From an uncultured Clostridia bacterium (GTDB lineage: Bacteria > Bacillota > Clostridia > UBA1381): 8,617 nt of DNA. Shown piece after piece: positions 1 to 6,868 of this stretch. The notes beneath the pieces were generated by a model. That model searched no databases and had not been told where the DNA came from. It was given only the letters and a program-made list of their open reading frames with translations. Both the position numbers and the translations under genes were made by a program. Where the stretch lies: the NCBI GenBank assembly GCA_910585795.1, contig CAJUFV010000177.1, positions 1 through 8,617 of the forward strand, written 5' to 3'. Each line of letters opens with the position of its first letter. Position 1 is the stretch's first letter.

Positions 1-121
1 CTGTGTAGTGTGCCTGTATCTTCAAGTATCATTTTAACACAAAATTTGGAATGCTGCTCTACTGTTTTGGTTTCATAACCTTTTGTGCCTTGTAGCGCAG
101 CGGAAAGGAATGGTCATAACT

Positions 122-2287
122 ATGATAACAAACGCTGAATGGATAAGCTCGCCTATTGATATAGGCGAAGTATGTCCGATATTTTCAAAGGATATAAAAG
201 TCAGCAAACCAATACAAAAAGCTGAATTAAGCATAAGCGCGACAGGCGTTTATGAAGCGAGAATGAACGATAAGCGTGTCGGTGATTTTATTCTTGCGCC
301 GGGTCTTACAAGCTACAAGTCAAGATTGCAGTATCAGACTTATGATGTTACAGATATGCTTGAAAATGAAAACACTTTAAGAATATGTCTTGGCAAAGGC
401 TGGTACAGAGGACGAATAAGCGCAGGCGACAAGGTTATAAATGAAACAGACGGAGCGGTCATTGCGGAGCTTATTATAACCTATAATGACGGAAGTGCGG
501 AAAGCGTTATAACTGATAATTCGTGGTCTGTCAGAACAAGCCGTATATTGTTTTCCGATTTTTATGACGGAGAAACCTATGACGCGTCAGCAGAATGTAA
601 ATTTATCGGTACTGCGGATATAAATACAAGCATTTCAAAATCCTCGCTGATTTTGCAGGAGGGCGAAAACGTAACCGAACACGAGAAAATCAAACCGATT
701 TCAATGTTTATTACTGCAAAAGGCGAAAAGGTAATAGATTTCGGTCAGAACATAGCCGGATATGTTGCTCTTGACTTGACGGCTAACAAGGGCGATAAAA
801 TAGTTATATCACACGCAGAAGTGCTTGACAGTAACGGTAATTTCTATAACGAAAATTACAGGTCGGCAAAGTCAAGGCTTGAATATGTTTGTTGTAACGG
901 TCATCAGACCTACAAGCCGTTTTTCACATATTTTGGCTTTCGATATATAAGGCTTGACGAATGTCCGAGAGATATAGGCATTGACTGTTTTACGGCGATT
1001 GTAATATATTCTGATATGAAGCGCACGGGTTATATTGAAACAGGAAGTAAAAAAGTAAATAAATTGTTTGAAAATACATTATGGTCGCAAAGGGATAATT
1101 TTATTGATATTCCTACCGATTGCCCTCAAAGAGATGAGCGTATGGGGTGGCTTGGTGATGCACAGGTATTTGCAAAAACTGCAAGCTATAATTATAACAC
1201 AAAAAAATTCTTTGGCAAGTGGCTTGGAGATTTGCGCGCGGAGCAACGCGAAAACGGCTCTGTACCCGATACAGTACCGAATTTTTGGCTTTTAAGCCGT
1301 TCAAGTACAGCTTGGGGCGACGCTATGACTATTATCCCGTGGCAGATGTATCTGATGTATGGCGACAAGAAAGACATTGAAGTTAATTTTGACGCTATGA
1401 AACGCTGGGTAGATTTTATGACTAATGACAGCCTTGACCAATACTTGTGGACTTGCGTTGATGACTCGCATAAAATGTGGCGCAAACATTACGGCGATTG
1501 GCTCGCGCTTGACGCACCGTCAGGAAGTTATCGCGGTATCACCCCCGATAACTTTATTGCAAGCGCGTTTTACGCGTATTCAACGGAAATACTGATAAAA
1601 GCAGGAAAAATAATCGGTAAGGATATGTTGGAGTATGAGGAACTGCATAAGAATATTGTATCAACCTTTAAAAAGACATTTACTGAATATTCTACACAAA
1701 CGGAATGTGTGCTTGCACTGTATTTCAATCTTACAGACAATAAGGCAGAAACAGCACGGCAGCTTAATGATATGATAGTATCAAACGGAAATAAGCTCCA
1801 AACAGGCTTTGTCGGAACTCCGTATCTGCTGTATGCGTTAAGTGAAAACGGATATGCTCAAACTGCGTACAGCTTGCTTTTGCAGGAGGAATATCCTTCG
1901 TGGCTGTATGAGGTTAATCACGGCGCGACTACCATATGGGAGCATTGGGACGGAATAAGAGATGACGGAACATTTTGGAGTACGGATATGAACTCATATA
2001 ATCATTACGCATATGGCTCGGTTGTTGATTGGCTGTATTCAGTTGCGGCGGGAATAAAACCTGTTGAGGAAAAGGCAGGTTTTAAAGAGGTTATTATCGC
2101 TCCTGTACCCGATAAACGGCTTGGAAGTATAAATGTGTCGTTTGATACCTCATACGGAACAATAAAATCAGCGTGGCATTATGAGGGCGATAAGATATGC
2201 TATGAAATTACAACGCCCGTAAAGGCAACAATTATAATAGACGGTGAAAAACATATCGTGGAAAACGGCTCGTATATTTTCAAATAG
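122..2287 (+). CDS. GH78 alpha-L-rhamnosidase
   Basis: Predicted glycoside hydrolase of family 78, which releases terminal alpha-L-rhamnose by an inverting mechanism from pectic rhamnogalacturonan, plant glycosides or bacterial polysaccharides. From the chosen ATG it has 721 residues. The order of parts fits the family: N-terminal beta domain (about 32-165), a second beta domain with DFGQNIAGY and HAEVLD (about 185-295), an (alpha/alpha)6 catalytic barrel (about 302-640) and a C-terminal beta domain. The DCPQRDER..GW.GD motif starts at D333; E339 is the likely general acid, with D333 and D346 as partners. E607 in GATTIWEHWDG is the likely general base. There is no signal peptide or membrane segment, so it probably acts in the cytoplasm on imported oligosaccharides. 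A TTG at 83 and an ATG at 110 are in-frame alternatives. ATG 122 is preferred because AAAGGA (104-109) is directly against ATG 110 and the family N-terminus begins with a NAEWI-type motif. It appears intact and convergent with the neighbouring relaxase gene. Confidence 0.93.
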   Translation: MITNAEWISSPIDIGEVCPIFSKDIKVSKPIQKAELSISATGVYEARMNDKRVGDFILAPGLTSYKSRLQYQTYDVTDMLENENTLRICLGKGWYRGRISAGDKVINETDGAVIAELIITYNDGSAESVITDNSWSVRTSRILFSDFYDGETYDASAECKFIGTADINTSISKSSLILQEGENVTEHEKIKPISMFITAKGEKVIDFGQNIAGYVALDLTANKGDKIVISHAEVLDSNGNFYNENYRSAKSRLEYVCCNGHQTYKPFFTYFGFRYIRLDECPRDIGIDCFTAIVIYSDMKRTGYIETGSKKVNKLFENTLWSQRDNFIDIPTDCPQRDERMGWLGDAQVFAKTASYNYNTKKFFGKWLGDLRAEQRENGSVPDTVPNFWLLSRSSTAWGDAMTIIPWQMYLMYGDKKDIEVNFDAMKRWVDFMTNDSLDQYLWTCVDDSHKMWRKHYGDWLALDAPSGSYRGITPDNFIASAFYAYSTEILIKAGKIIGKDMLEYEELHKNIVSTFKKTFTEYSTQTECVLALYFNLTDNKAETARQLNDMIVSNGNKLQTGFVGTPYLLYALSENGYAQTAYSLLLQEEYPSWLYEVNHGATTIWEHWDGIRDDGTFWSTDMNSYNHYAYGSVVDWLYSVAAGIKPVEEKAGFKEVIIAPVPDKRLGSINVSFDTSYGTIKSAWHYEGDKICYEITTPVKATIIIDGEKHIVENGSYIFK

Positions 2288-2294
2288 ACAATAA

Positions 2295-2326
2295 ATAACA
2301 GCGGAGCAATATTGTTCCGCTGTTAT
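2295..2326. terminator. Bidirectional terminator between convergent genes
   Basis: A perfect 11-bp inverted repeat (ATAACAGCGGA / TCCGCTGTTAT) encloses GCAATATTGT, which can itself extend the stem. It starts 8 bases after the GH78 stop and overlaps the relaxase stop codon (TAA on the minus strand at 2325-2323). The minus-strand exit is TTTATTG and the plus-strand exit is CGTTCAATTT. Neither is a long T-tract, so efficiency is uncertain, but the position between convergent genes fits a shared terminator. It also lies at or near the left limit of the mobile element. Confidence 0.6.
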
Positions 2327-4014
2327 CGTTCAATTTCGTGTTTTTTGGATTTGCGTGGGATAGCCTGCTGTTGTTTCTTCTGTAACTGCTGTTTAATAGA
2401 TTTTTTCGTCAGCGGTCTTTCATTCAAGGCTTTGCTTACATCTGTTTTGGCTTCTTTGAAAATATCATAATCATAATGCTTGCCGAACACTTCTCGCAAT
2501 TTTTGTATAACACTCAATATACCGCCCTCGCGAATATGGCTGCGTTCCTCTTGAACGGCAGATAATTCTTCGGGCGATAGACTATCCTTTAATTTTCTAT
2601 ACTGCACCTTTTCTGTTTCGGAATATTCGGTCAGCGTGTCATTTCGCTTTGATATATTTTCAAGCACAATATCATTCTTGTTTCTCTGTTCCTCAACTTG
2701 TGGTACATCATTTTCAGACTTAACACCCATATCTCTAAGCAATATCGCTTTACGATTTTTCAGCTTTTTAAGGTCTGTTTCTAATTTTGCAATTTGCTCT
2801 GACAGGGTATTATGCTTGAATATATGTATCGTAGGAAGTTCGGCTTTTTCCGATTTCAACTTTGATAATTCTGTATCTGCTCCATCAATAGCTTTTACTA
2901 CCTTGTTATACTCTCGCAAAATAATATCAATAGCACGGTTATTTTGCTGAATTTTATCAGCAGTATTTTTATTGTGCTTGATTTCGTAAAATGCCGCTAT
3001 CATATTGTTTCTGAAGCTCTCTAACTTTTCAGCAATTTTAGCGGCTGTATTTTCAACTATTTCAGATAAATTGTTGACTAACGCTTTCAATTCACGAAGT
3101 AAATCGTTATCCTTGCGGATTTGACGGTTCATCTCGCAACGCTCGGAAACACCGCCGCGCTGTTCTATAATTCGCGCGGTAACTCCCTCGTGGATAGTCG
3201 GCTGTTCGCCTATGCCGCGCTCGGCAAAGCTGCGGCTGTCAATACGCTCCGATATGTTTTTTCGTTCCAATTCAAGATTGACAACATCTTCCCACGATTT
3301 GCGCCATTTCGTGATTTGTTGTTCGCTGTTCCATTCGGCGCATATCGGATTTTGTCTGCCATATCGTGTACTTTTGGGGTTTTTAGAAACACGCTCTAAA
3401 TTCTGCGGTAACGCTTCGGAGGGTGTCATATATACTTTCTTTTTACCGACAAAATACTGATATTGTTTTTCCCAACCGTCAGCTTGTGCCATTTTAAATT
3501 CATCAGCGGTAAATCCTCGTTCCTCATCACCCTTACGGCATAAATATTCTTTCTGCGTTTTGGATTGCCATTTACCTTTTTCATTAATAGGTCGCACCGT
3601 CAACAAAATATGCGCGTGAGGATTGTGTCCGTCTGTATCGTGAATATTTACATCAGCGCACATTCCTTTATCAACACAATTCTCTTTGATAAATTTCTGT
3701 AAAATAGATTTCCATTCGTCAATCTGTAATTCAACCGGCATGGCAACTATCAATTCTCTTGCAAGTCGGCTGTCTTTGCTTTTCTCAGCAGCTTCAACAG
3801 CGTTCCATAATTTTGCTCTGTCTTGCCATTCTGTCGGCGCATTTAGTGGTAAAAGTATTTCGCTGTAAACACAACCTTGCTTACGAGTATAGTCGTGCAT
3901 AACACCATCGTAATCGTTATAAATTTGAGAACAGGACGCATAAGCGGCGGCAGCTACAACCGAGCGACCTGTTCCGCGTGTAATTACCTTTGCTTCAAAA
4001 TGATAAATTGCCAT
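2323..4014 (-). CDS. MobA/MobL-family (MOBQ) relaxase
   Basis: Conjugative relaxase of 563 residues. It is predicted to cut one strand at the oriT about 290 bases upstream of its start, stay covalently bound to the 5' end and pilot the DNA into the recipient. The N-terminal MobA/MobL domain (about 1-220) shows the family signatures: an AAAAYAS segment with candidate nucleophile Y25, and a metal-binding histidine triad H125, H133, H135 in HDTDGHNPHAHILLT. Further on, ERIDSRSFAERGI..QPTIHEG is typical of the family. The rest (about 300-480) is charged, heptad-like coiled coil, and the tail is lysine-rich. An in-frame opening reaches back to 4173, but ATG 4014 is preferred: AAGGAG lies at 4030-4025 with 10 bases of spacing, MAIYHFEAK is the usual family N-terminus, and the extension covers non-coding hairpins. 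It is probably driven by its own promoter at 4216-4188. Confidence 0.93.
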   Translation of the reverse strand: MAIYHFEAKVITRGTGRSVVAAAAYASCSQIYNDYDGVMHDYTRKQGCVYSEILLPLNAPTEWQDRAKLWNAVEAAEKSKDSRLARELIVAMPVELQIDEWKSILQKFIKENCVDKGMCADVNIHDTDGHNPHAHILLTVRPINEKGKWQSKTQKEYLCRKGDEERGFTADEFKMAQADGWEKQYQYFVGKKKVYMTPSEALPQNLERVSKNPKSTRYGRQNPICAEWNSEQQITKWRKSWEDVVNLELERKNISERIDSRSFAERGIGEQPTIHEGVTARIIEQRGGVSERCEMNRQIRKDNDLLRELKALVNNLSEIVENTAAKIAEKLESFRNNMIAAFYEIKHNKNTADKIQQNNRAIDIILREYNKVVKAIDGADTELSKLKSEKAELPTIHIFKHNTLSEQIAKLETDLKKLKNRKAILLRDMGVKSENDVPQVEEQRNKNDIVLENISKRNDTLTEYSETEKVQYRKLKDSLSPEELSAVQEERSHIREGGILSVIQKLREVFGKHYDYDIFKEAKTDVSKALNERPLTKKSIKQQLQKKQQQAIPRKSKKHEIER

Positions 4015-4033
4015 TGCGGTTTTTCTCCTTTCT

Positions 4034-4125
4034 GTCTGCCGAGCAGACTGTTTTTGTTTCTTTTTCCGAAAAAGAAATGACGCTTTGCGTCCAGCGGCTA
4101 AAAGCTGTCGGGGACAGGTTTTAGC
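4034..4125. other. Stem-loop series in the relaxase 5' leader
   Basis: Three consecutive inverted repeats precede the relaxase start. GTCTGC/GCAGAC (4034-4039 with 4043-4048, loop CGA) sits directly upstream of the Shine-Dalgarno. TTTCTTTTT/AAAAAGAAA is at 4057-4065 with 4069-4077. The third is a 12-pair stem at 4097-4125: GCTAAAA and CTGTC pair with TTTTAGC and GACAG, with one internal G-G mismatch and a GGG loop. None is followed by a T-tract on the minus strand, so they are not terminators. They would lie in the leader RNA of the relaxase transcript and could also fold in single-stranded transfer DNA. Confidence 0.6.
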
Positions 4126-4127
4126 AC

Positions 4128-4208
4128 ACAGCCGATTAAATGAGCAATGCTCATTTTGCATTGAGATAATCAATGCATGGCAATCAGATTATGATTGCGT
4201 TCGGCTGT
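4128..4208. other. Three-armed cloverleaf inverted-repeat structure
   Basis: An outer 8-bp stem, ACAGCCGA (4128-4135) with TCGGCTGT (4201-4208), encloses three tandem perfect hairpins. Arm 1 is 4138-4146 with 4148-4156 (AAATGAGCA/TGCTCATTT). Arm 2 is 4157-4164 with 4170-4177 (TGCATTGA/TCAATGCA, loop GATAA). Arm 3 is 4180-4186 with 4192-4198 (GCAATCA/TGATTGC, loop GATTA). It has no T-loop or anticodon-loop features of a tRNA. The predicted relaxase -10 box (4193-4188) overlaps the loop and right flank of arm 3, and the right outer strand lies in the promoter spacer. The full fold would therefore exist only in DNA, for example in the single strand during transfer. A role as single-strand replication origin or single-strand promoter is inference. 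Confidence 0.65.
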
Positions 4209-4216
4209 ACGGTCAA
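4188..4216 (-). promoter_or_regulatory. Predicted relaxase promoter
   Basis: On the minus strand, TTGACC (4216-4211) is followed by a 17-base spacer and CATAAT (4193-4188), both one base from the sigma-A consensus. Initiation would fall near 4181, giving a leader of about 165 bases containing five stem-loops. It lies downstream of the terminator that ends the small upstream gene, so the relaxase is probably transcribed independently. Confidence 0.6.
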
Positions 4217-4275
4217 TGAGTGATAACGAATTGAACGAGCTTTCCGCAGGAACGCCGTTCGCCGCAGGCGATACA

Positions 4276-4310
4276 ACCACTTGAAAAGTGGTGAGTAAGT
4301 GCGCCCTTTG
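4276..4310 (+). other. oriT: oriT of the RSF1010/MOBQ type
   Basis: A 7-bp inverted repeat ACCACTT (4276-4282) and AAGTGGT (4286-4292) with a GAA loop is followed after three bases by TAAGTGCGCCCT (4296-4307). This is the layout of RSF1010/R1162-type and Gram-positive MOBQ origins: relaxase-binding hairpin 5' of a nic region TAAGTGCG/CCCT. By analogy the plus strand would be nicked near 4303/4304. Transfer would then lead rightwards through the recombinase genes and carry the relaxase gene last. It is flanked by a strong terminator on the right and the relaxase promoter on the left, which leaves it little transcribed. Confidence 0.85.
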
Positions 4311-4314
4311 GGAT

Positions 4315-4347
4315 AAAAAAGAGAGCGTTCCGAAAATCGGAACGCTC
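4315..4347 (-). terminator. Rho-independent terminator of the DUF3847-like gene
   Basis: A perfect 11-bp stem GAGCGTTCCGA (4323-4333) with TCGGAACGCTC (4337-4347) and a 3-base loop is followed on the minus strand by TC and then TTTTTT (4320-4315). It begins 10 bases after the stop codon of the small gene and ends just before the nic region. Confidence 0.88.
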
Positions 4348-4356
4348 ATAATAATG

Positions 4357-4557
4357 CTATCGCTTTAAAATATGTAGTAGATAATCTTCAAGATTATCAA
4401 GGTCAATAGCTGTGATATTAAGTACAACCTTTTCTAAAATAGCACCCTCTTGAATTAACCGCCTTGTCCGAGCCTTACGCTCTTTTACTCTGTTTCGGTT
4501 TTGCGCCTGTTCAAGCCTGTGTTTCTCTTGTAATAATCTTTTTTCATTCTCTGTCAT
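4357..4557 (-). CDS. DUF3847-like small protein, probable relaxosome accessory
   Basis: A 66-residue, highly charged protein: an alpha-helical, probably coiled-coil N-terminal half (about 1-30) with a basic patch KERKARTRRL, then a short hydrophobic helix IQEGAILEKVVLNI and an acidic tail. The R.RTRRLI..GAILE pattern resembles the DUF3847 family, small proteins coded beside MobA/MobL relaxases in Firmicutes mobile elements. Its role is not established. The position beside oriT and the basic helix suggest a DNA-binding auxiliary that helps the relaxase melt or recognise oriT, as MobC-type proteins do; this is inference. The start is supported by AGAGGA with 7 bases of spacing before ATG 4557. 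It has its own promoter (4609-4581) and its own strong terminator, so it is a monocistronic unit between the recombinase operon and oriT. Confidence 0.72.
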   Translation of the reverse strand: MTENEKRLLQEKHRLEQAQNRNRVKERKARTRRLIQEGAILEKVVLNITAIDLDNLEDYLLHILKR

Positions 4558-4580
4558 TTTAGTATCCTCTTTCTGTCAAA

Positions 4581-4609
4581 AATATAAAAGTAGCAGTAAA
4601 AGCAATCAA
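4581..4609 (-). promoter_or_regulatory. Predicted promoter of the DUF3847-like gene
   Basis: On the minus strand, TTGATT (4609-4604) and TATATT (4586-4581) are separated by 17 bases, placing the start of transcription about 17 bases before the ATG at 4557. The spacer and -10 lie inside a 19-base repeat (4582-4600), and a TGACAGCAAA-type repeat abuts the -35, suggesting an operator. Confidence 0.6.
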
Positions 4610-4724
4610 AAATGACAGCAAATATAGCCGATTTGAAAGCATATATAAAAGTGGTAGTAAATCGCTATTTTTTTGCTGTCATTATTCTATTTTATGGCAG
4701 TGGAATTGCTTATTTTGCTGTCAA
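4582..4724. repeat. Cluster of direct and inverted repeats (possible operator or iteron-like region)
   Basis: Two repeat families interleave in this intergenic stretch. A 19-base direct repeat, ATATAAAAGTRGYAGTAAA, occurs at 4582-4600 and 4643-4661 with two differences and a period of 61. A second motif is present three times: AATGACAGCAAA at 4611-4622, its exact reverse complement at 4672-4683, and the core TTTTGCTGTCA again at 4713-4723. The first two copies form a 12-bp inverted repeat around the second 19-base copy. The cluster ends next to the recombinase terminator and overlaps the promoter of the small gene. Candidate roles are binding sites for the DUF3847-like protein or another element regulator; which one cannot be told from sequence alone. 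Confidence 0.6.
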
Positions 4725-4762
4725 AACTAAAAGAGCGACCTATGATTTCTCATAAGTCGCTC
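4723..4762 (-). terminator. Terminator of the tnpW-recombinase operon
   Basis: Stem GAGCGAC (4733-4739) with GTCGCTC (4756-4762), continued after a C-A mismatch by TATGA/TCATA, loop TTTC. On the minus strand the hairpin is followed by TTTTAGTTTT. It begins 6 bases after the recombinase stop codon. Confidence 0.8.
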
Positions 4763-4768
4763 CGTCCT

Positions 4769-6583
4769 TTAATTTACTTTTTGTAGTTCTTCGGCTTTCA
4801 GCCGTTTTTGTTTTTCTCTAAATCGTTTATTGGCTTCTCTCTGTTTCTGCCGCCTTATACGCACTTTTTCCATTTCCGCTAATTCTTCCGGTGTGGGTTC
4901 GGGCATTGGAACATCAAATTTGCCGATAAAATTCATATAGATTTCAATTTCCTGTGTGCGCTCACCTGTTGATTTGTCGGGAGCGTGGACATAAATTTTG
5001 TCAATAAACTCATTTATCATTGGCGTTGTCAATTTATCAAAATTTGTGTACTTTTCAGCAAGCTCTAAAAATTGATTGGCGCGGTCAGTATCTTCTTCAA
5101 AATTATCAACCTGCGCCTGCATATCCTCAATAACCTTTTCAAGTTCAGCTTGCTCGGTTTCATATTCTTCCGACAATGTATCAAAACGCTTTTCCGATAT
5201 TTTACCGATTGCCAATCTTTCATATAGCTTTTTAATTATACTGTCCAATTCGGAATATCGCTTTTTATTTTTATCAAGCTGTTGTTTGAATTCTTTTGCT
5301 TTATCAGCCTGTTGTATCTGTGAAGCCTCACGCACTTTTGCAATAAATTCTTCTTTGTTTTCTATCGCATATTTACTCGTGAGCCTTATAGCGTCTAAAA
5401 TAATCGCTCTTAATGAAAGAGTATTGATATGATGTCCGACACATTTTCTATCATCTTTATACATTGTTAGGTTATATGTAGAGCAGTCATAATAATCATA
5501 GGGATATAATCCTGTTTCTGGGTCAATTCCTTTGTGGGCGTGTATTGCGCCTGATTTATTATGATGATTATACATTTTTGCTCCACAATCGGCGCAATAT
5601 ACAAGCCCTGTTAGGGGATTGGAAATGCCTGTTTCCTTGCTTGTTCTGCGCGGTGTTTTGCGTAATTTTTGAGCAAGCTCCCAAGTTTCTTTATCCACTA
5701 TCGGCTCGTGAGTATTTTCAATGATTACCCATTCTTCCGGCGGTAACAGTATATAACTCTTATCCTTGTAATGCTGTTTATGTGTTCTAAAATTAACCGT
5801 ATGCCCTATATATTCAGGTTTTTCTAAAATACGGATAATTGAAGCAACACGCCAATAATACGGTTCATTCTCATTTGCGTTGATTTGATAGTTTCCGCAG
5901 TTTCTATGGGCAAGATAAATTGACGGGCGTTCAATTTTTTCTGCTTGCAAAGTTCTTGCAATTTCAAACGGACCTTTGCCCTCGACGGTCATATTAAATA
6001 TCCGTCTTACAACTGACGCCGCTTCTTCATCAACAAGCCAATGATGTTTGTCGGCAGGGTCTTTCTTGTAACCGTAAATTGCGCTGCTGCCCGTATGCTT
6101 GCCCGCGTCGCTCCTTGCCTTATGCGCCGCCCTTGATTTACGGCTGCAATCTCGAATATACCACTCATTCATAATGTTAAGAAACGGTGTAAATTCATTA
6201 CTGCCCTCAATACTGCTGTCTATGCCGTTGGTAATGGCAATAAAGCGAACTCCTTGCTGTCTGAATAATACTTCGGTGTAAAAACCCGTTTGTAAATATT
6301 CACGACCTATACGGCTCATATCCTTTGCAATTACACAACTGATTTTGCCGTTCTCAATGTCCGCAATCATTTGTTTCCACGCAGGTCTGTCAAAGTTTCC
6401 TCCACTATGTCCGTCATCGGTATAATGGACTATATTGGAAAATCCGTTTTGCTTTGCATAATTCTCAAGCATAATTTTCTGATTTACAATGCTGTTGCTT
6501 TCCTCTAAAACACCGTCGTCCTTTGACAGTCTTTCATATAAAGCTGTTATCTTTTCTTCCGTCTGCCTGTTATTTGTTATCAT
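4769..6583 (-). CDS. Large serine recombinase (TnpX-like, DUF4368 C-terminus)
   Basis: A 604-residue site-specific recombinase predicted to integrate and excise the element through a covalent phosphoserine intermediate. The N-terminal resolvase domain (about 11-160) has YERLSKDDG with candidate nucleophile S20 and the conserved DMSRIGRE block (R91, R94). A Recombinase domain follows (about 170-310), then a zinc ribbon with C330, C333, C367 and C381, a long coiled coil (about 415-505) of the kind that mediates synapsis in this class, and a DUF4368-like segment (about 505-560, FLELAEKY..F..LT..MINEFIDKI). The tail is lysine/arginine-rich. The ATG at 6583 has AAAGGAGT (6595-6588) just upstream. 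That site overlaps the tnpW stop codon, so the two genes are probably translationally coupled. All key residues are present, so the protein should be active. Exact attachment-site preference cannot be read from the sequence. Confidence 0.95.
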   Translation of the reverse strand: MITNNRQTEEKITALYERLSKDDGVLEESNSIVNQKIMLENYAKQNGFSNIVHYTDDGHSGGNFDRPAWKQMIADIENGKISCVIAKDMSRIGREYLQTGFYTEVLFRQQGVRFIAITNGIDSSIEGSNEFTPFLNIMNEWYIRDCSRKSRAAHKARSDAGKHTGSSAIYGYKKDPADKHHWLVDEEAASVVRRIFNMTVEGKGPFEIARTLQAEKIERPSIYLAHRNCGNYQINANENEPYYWRVASIIRILEKPEYIGHTVNFRTHKQHYKDKSYILLPPEEWVIIENTHEPIVDKETWELAQKLRKTPRRTSKETGISNPLTGLVYCADCGAKMYNHHNKSGAIHAHKGIDPETGLYPYDYYDCSTYNLTMYKDDRKCVGHHINTLSLRAIILDAIRLTSKYAIENKEEFIAKVREASQIQQADKAKEFKQQLDKNKKRYSELDSIIKKLYERLAIGKISEKRFDTLSEEYETEQAELEKVIEDMQAQVDNFEEDTDRANQFLELAEKYTNFDKLTTPMINEFIDKIYVHAPDKSTGERTQEIEIYMNFIGKFDVPMPEPTPEELAEMEKVRIRRQKQREANKRFREKQKRLKAEELQKVN

Positions 6584-6594
6584 AGTAACTCCTT

Positions 6595-6786
6595 TCAGGC
6601 TGTACGGCTCATTTGCGATACATTCATTATATCACACTTTCCGTCATTTGCCAATGGGTGATTTGTAACAATTCGTAGAATTTTGTCCTCCATTGTTTCC
6701 TTGCCGTTTTCGTTCAGATATATCTTGACCTTATATGTAGTAGTTCCAATTCTCTTACTCATAAAAATGTAGTTTGGATTTTGCAT
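6595..6786 (-). CDS. tnpW: TnpW family transposon-encoded protein
   Basis: A 63-residue protein matching the TnpW pattern: KRIGTTTYKVKIYLNENGKETMEDKILR (residues 11-38, mixed beta then helix) and a C-terminal MNVSQMSR tail. TnpW-type proteins accompany serine-recombinase elements such as Tn4451; their biochemical role is not settled. The frame remains open upstream to an ATG at 6846, but ATG 6786 is preferred because AAGGAGGA (6800-6793) lies six bases before it, while the extension has no ribosome-binding site. Its TGA (6597-6595) overlaps the recombinase Shine-Dalgarno, with 11 bases between stop and next ATG, so both form one operon. An accessory or regulatory role in excision is inference. 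Confidence 0.85.
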   Translation of the reverse strand: MQNPNYIFMSKRIGTTTYKVKIYLNENGKETMEDKILRIVTNHPLANDGKCDIMNVSQMSRTA

Positions 6787-6868
6787 ATTGTGTCCTCCTT
6801 TTGGTGTTTTGAATAAAACAAAAGGCACAATACCAAGTATAAACATATCCGCTTCTACCCGAAATACA

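Noticed and set aside
83..121. TTG 83 or ATG 110 as start of the rhamnosidase
   Set aside because: The 13 extra residues look unlike the family, and the only AAAGGA touches ATG 110; it fits ATG 122 better, though the spacing of 12 is long, so ATG 110 is not excluded.
3121..3460. Plus-strand open frames inside the relaxase gene
   Set aside because: Antisense shadows of a well-supported relaxase; no ribosome-binding sites and composition unlike protein.
4015..4173. N-terminal extension of the relaxase frame back to 4173
   Set aside because: ATG 4014 has AAGGAG at good spacing and the family N-terminus; the extension reads through non-coding stem-loops and lies partly upstream of any leader function.
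4128..4208. tRNA gene suggested by the cloverleaf fold
   Set aside because: Arm lengths of 9, 8 and 7 bp with 1-5 base loops, and no TTCRA T-loop, D-loop or anticodon loop; it is not a tRNA.
4558..4768. CRISPR array suggested by the spaced repeats
   Set aside because: Only two 19-base copies with mismatches, plus a differently oriented motif; no regular repeat-spacer pattern and no cas genes.
5076..5432. 118-codon plus-strand frame inside the recombinase gene
   Set aside because: Ser/Cys-rich antisense shadow of the recombinase coiled coil; no ribosome-binding site.
6787..6846. N-terminal extension of TnpW to ATG 6846
   Set aside because: AAGGAGGA six bases before ATG 6786 fixes the start; there is no ribosome-binding site before 6846, and the extra 20 residues translate the ribosome-binding site itself.
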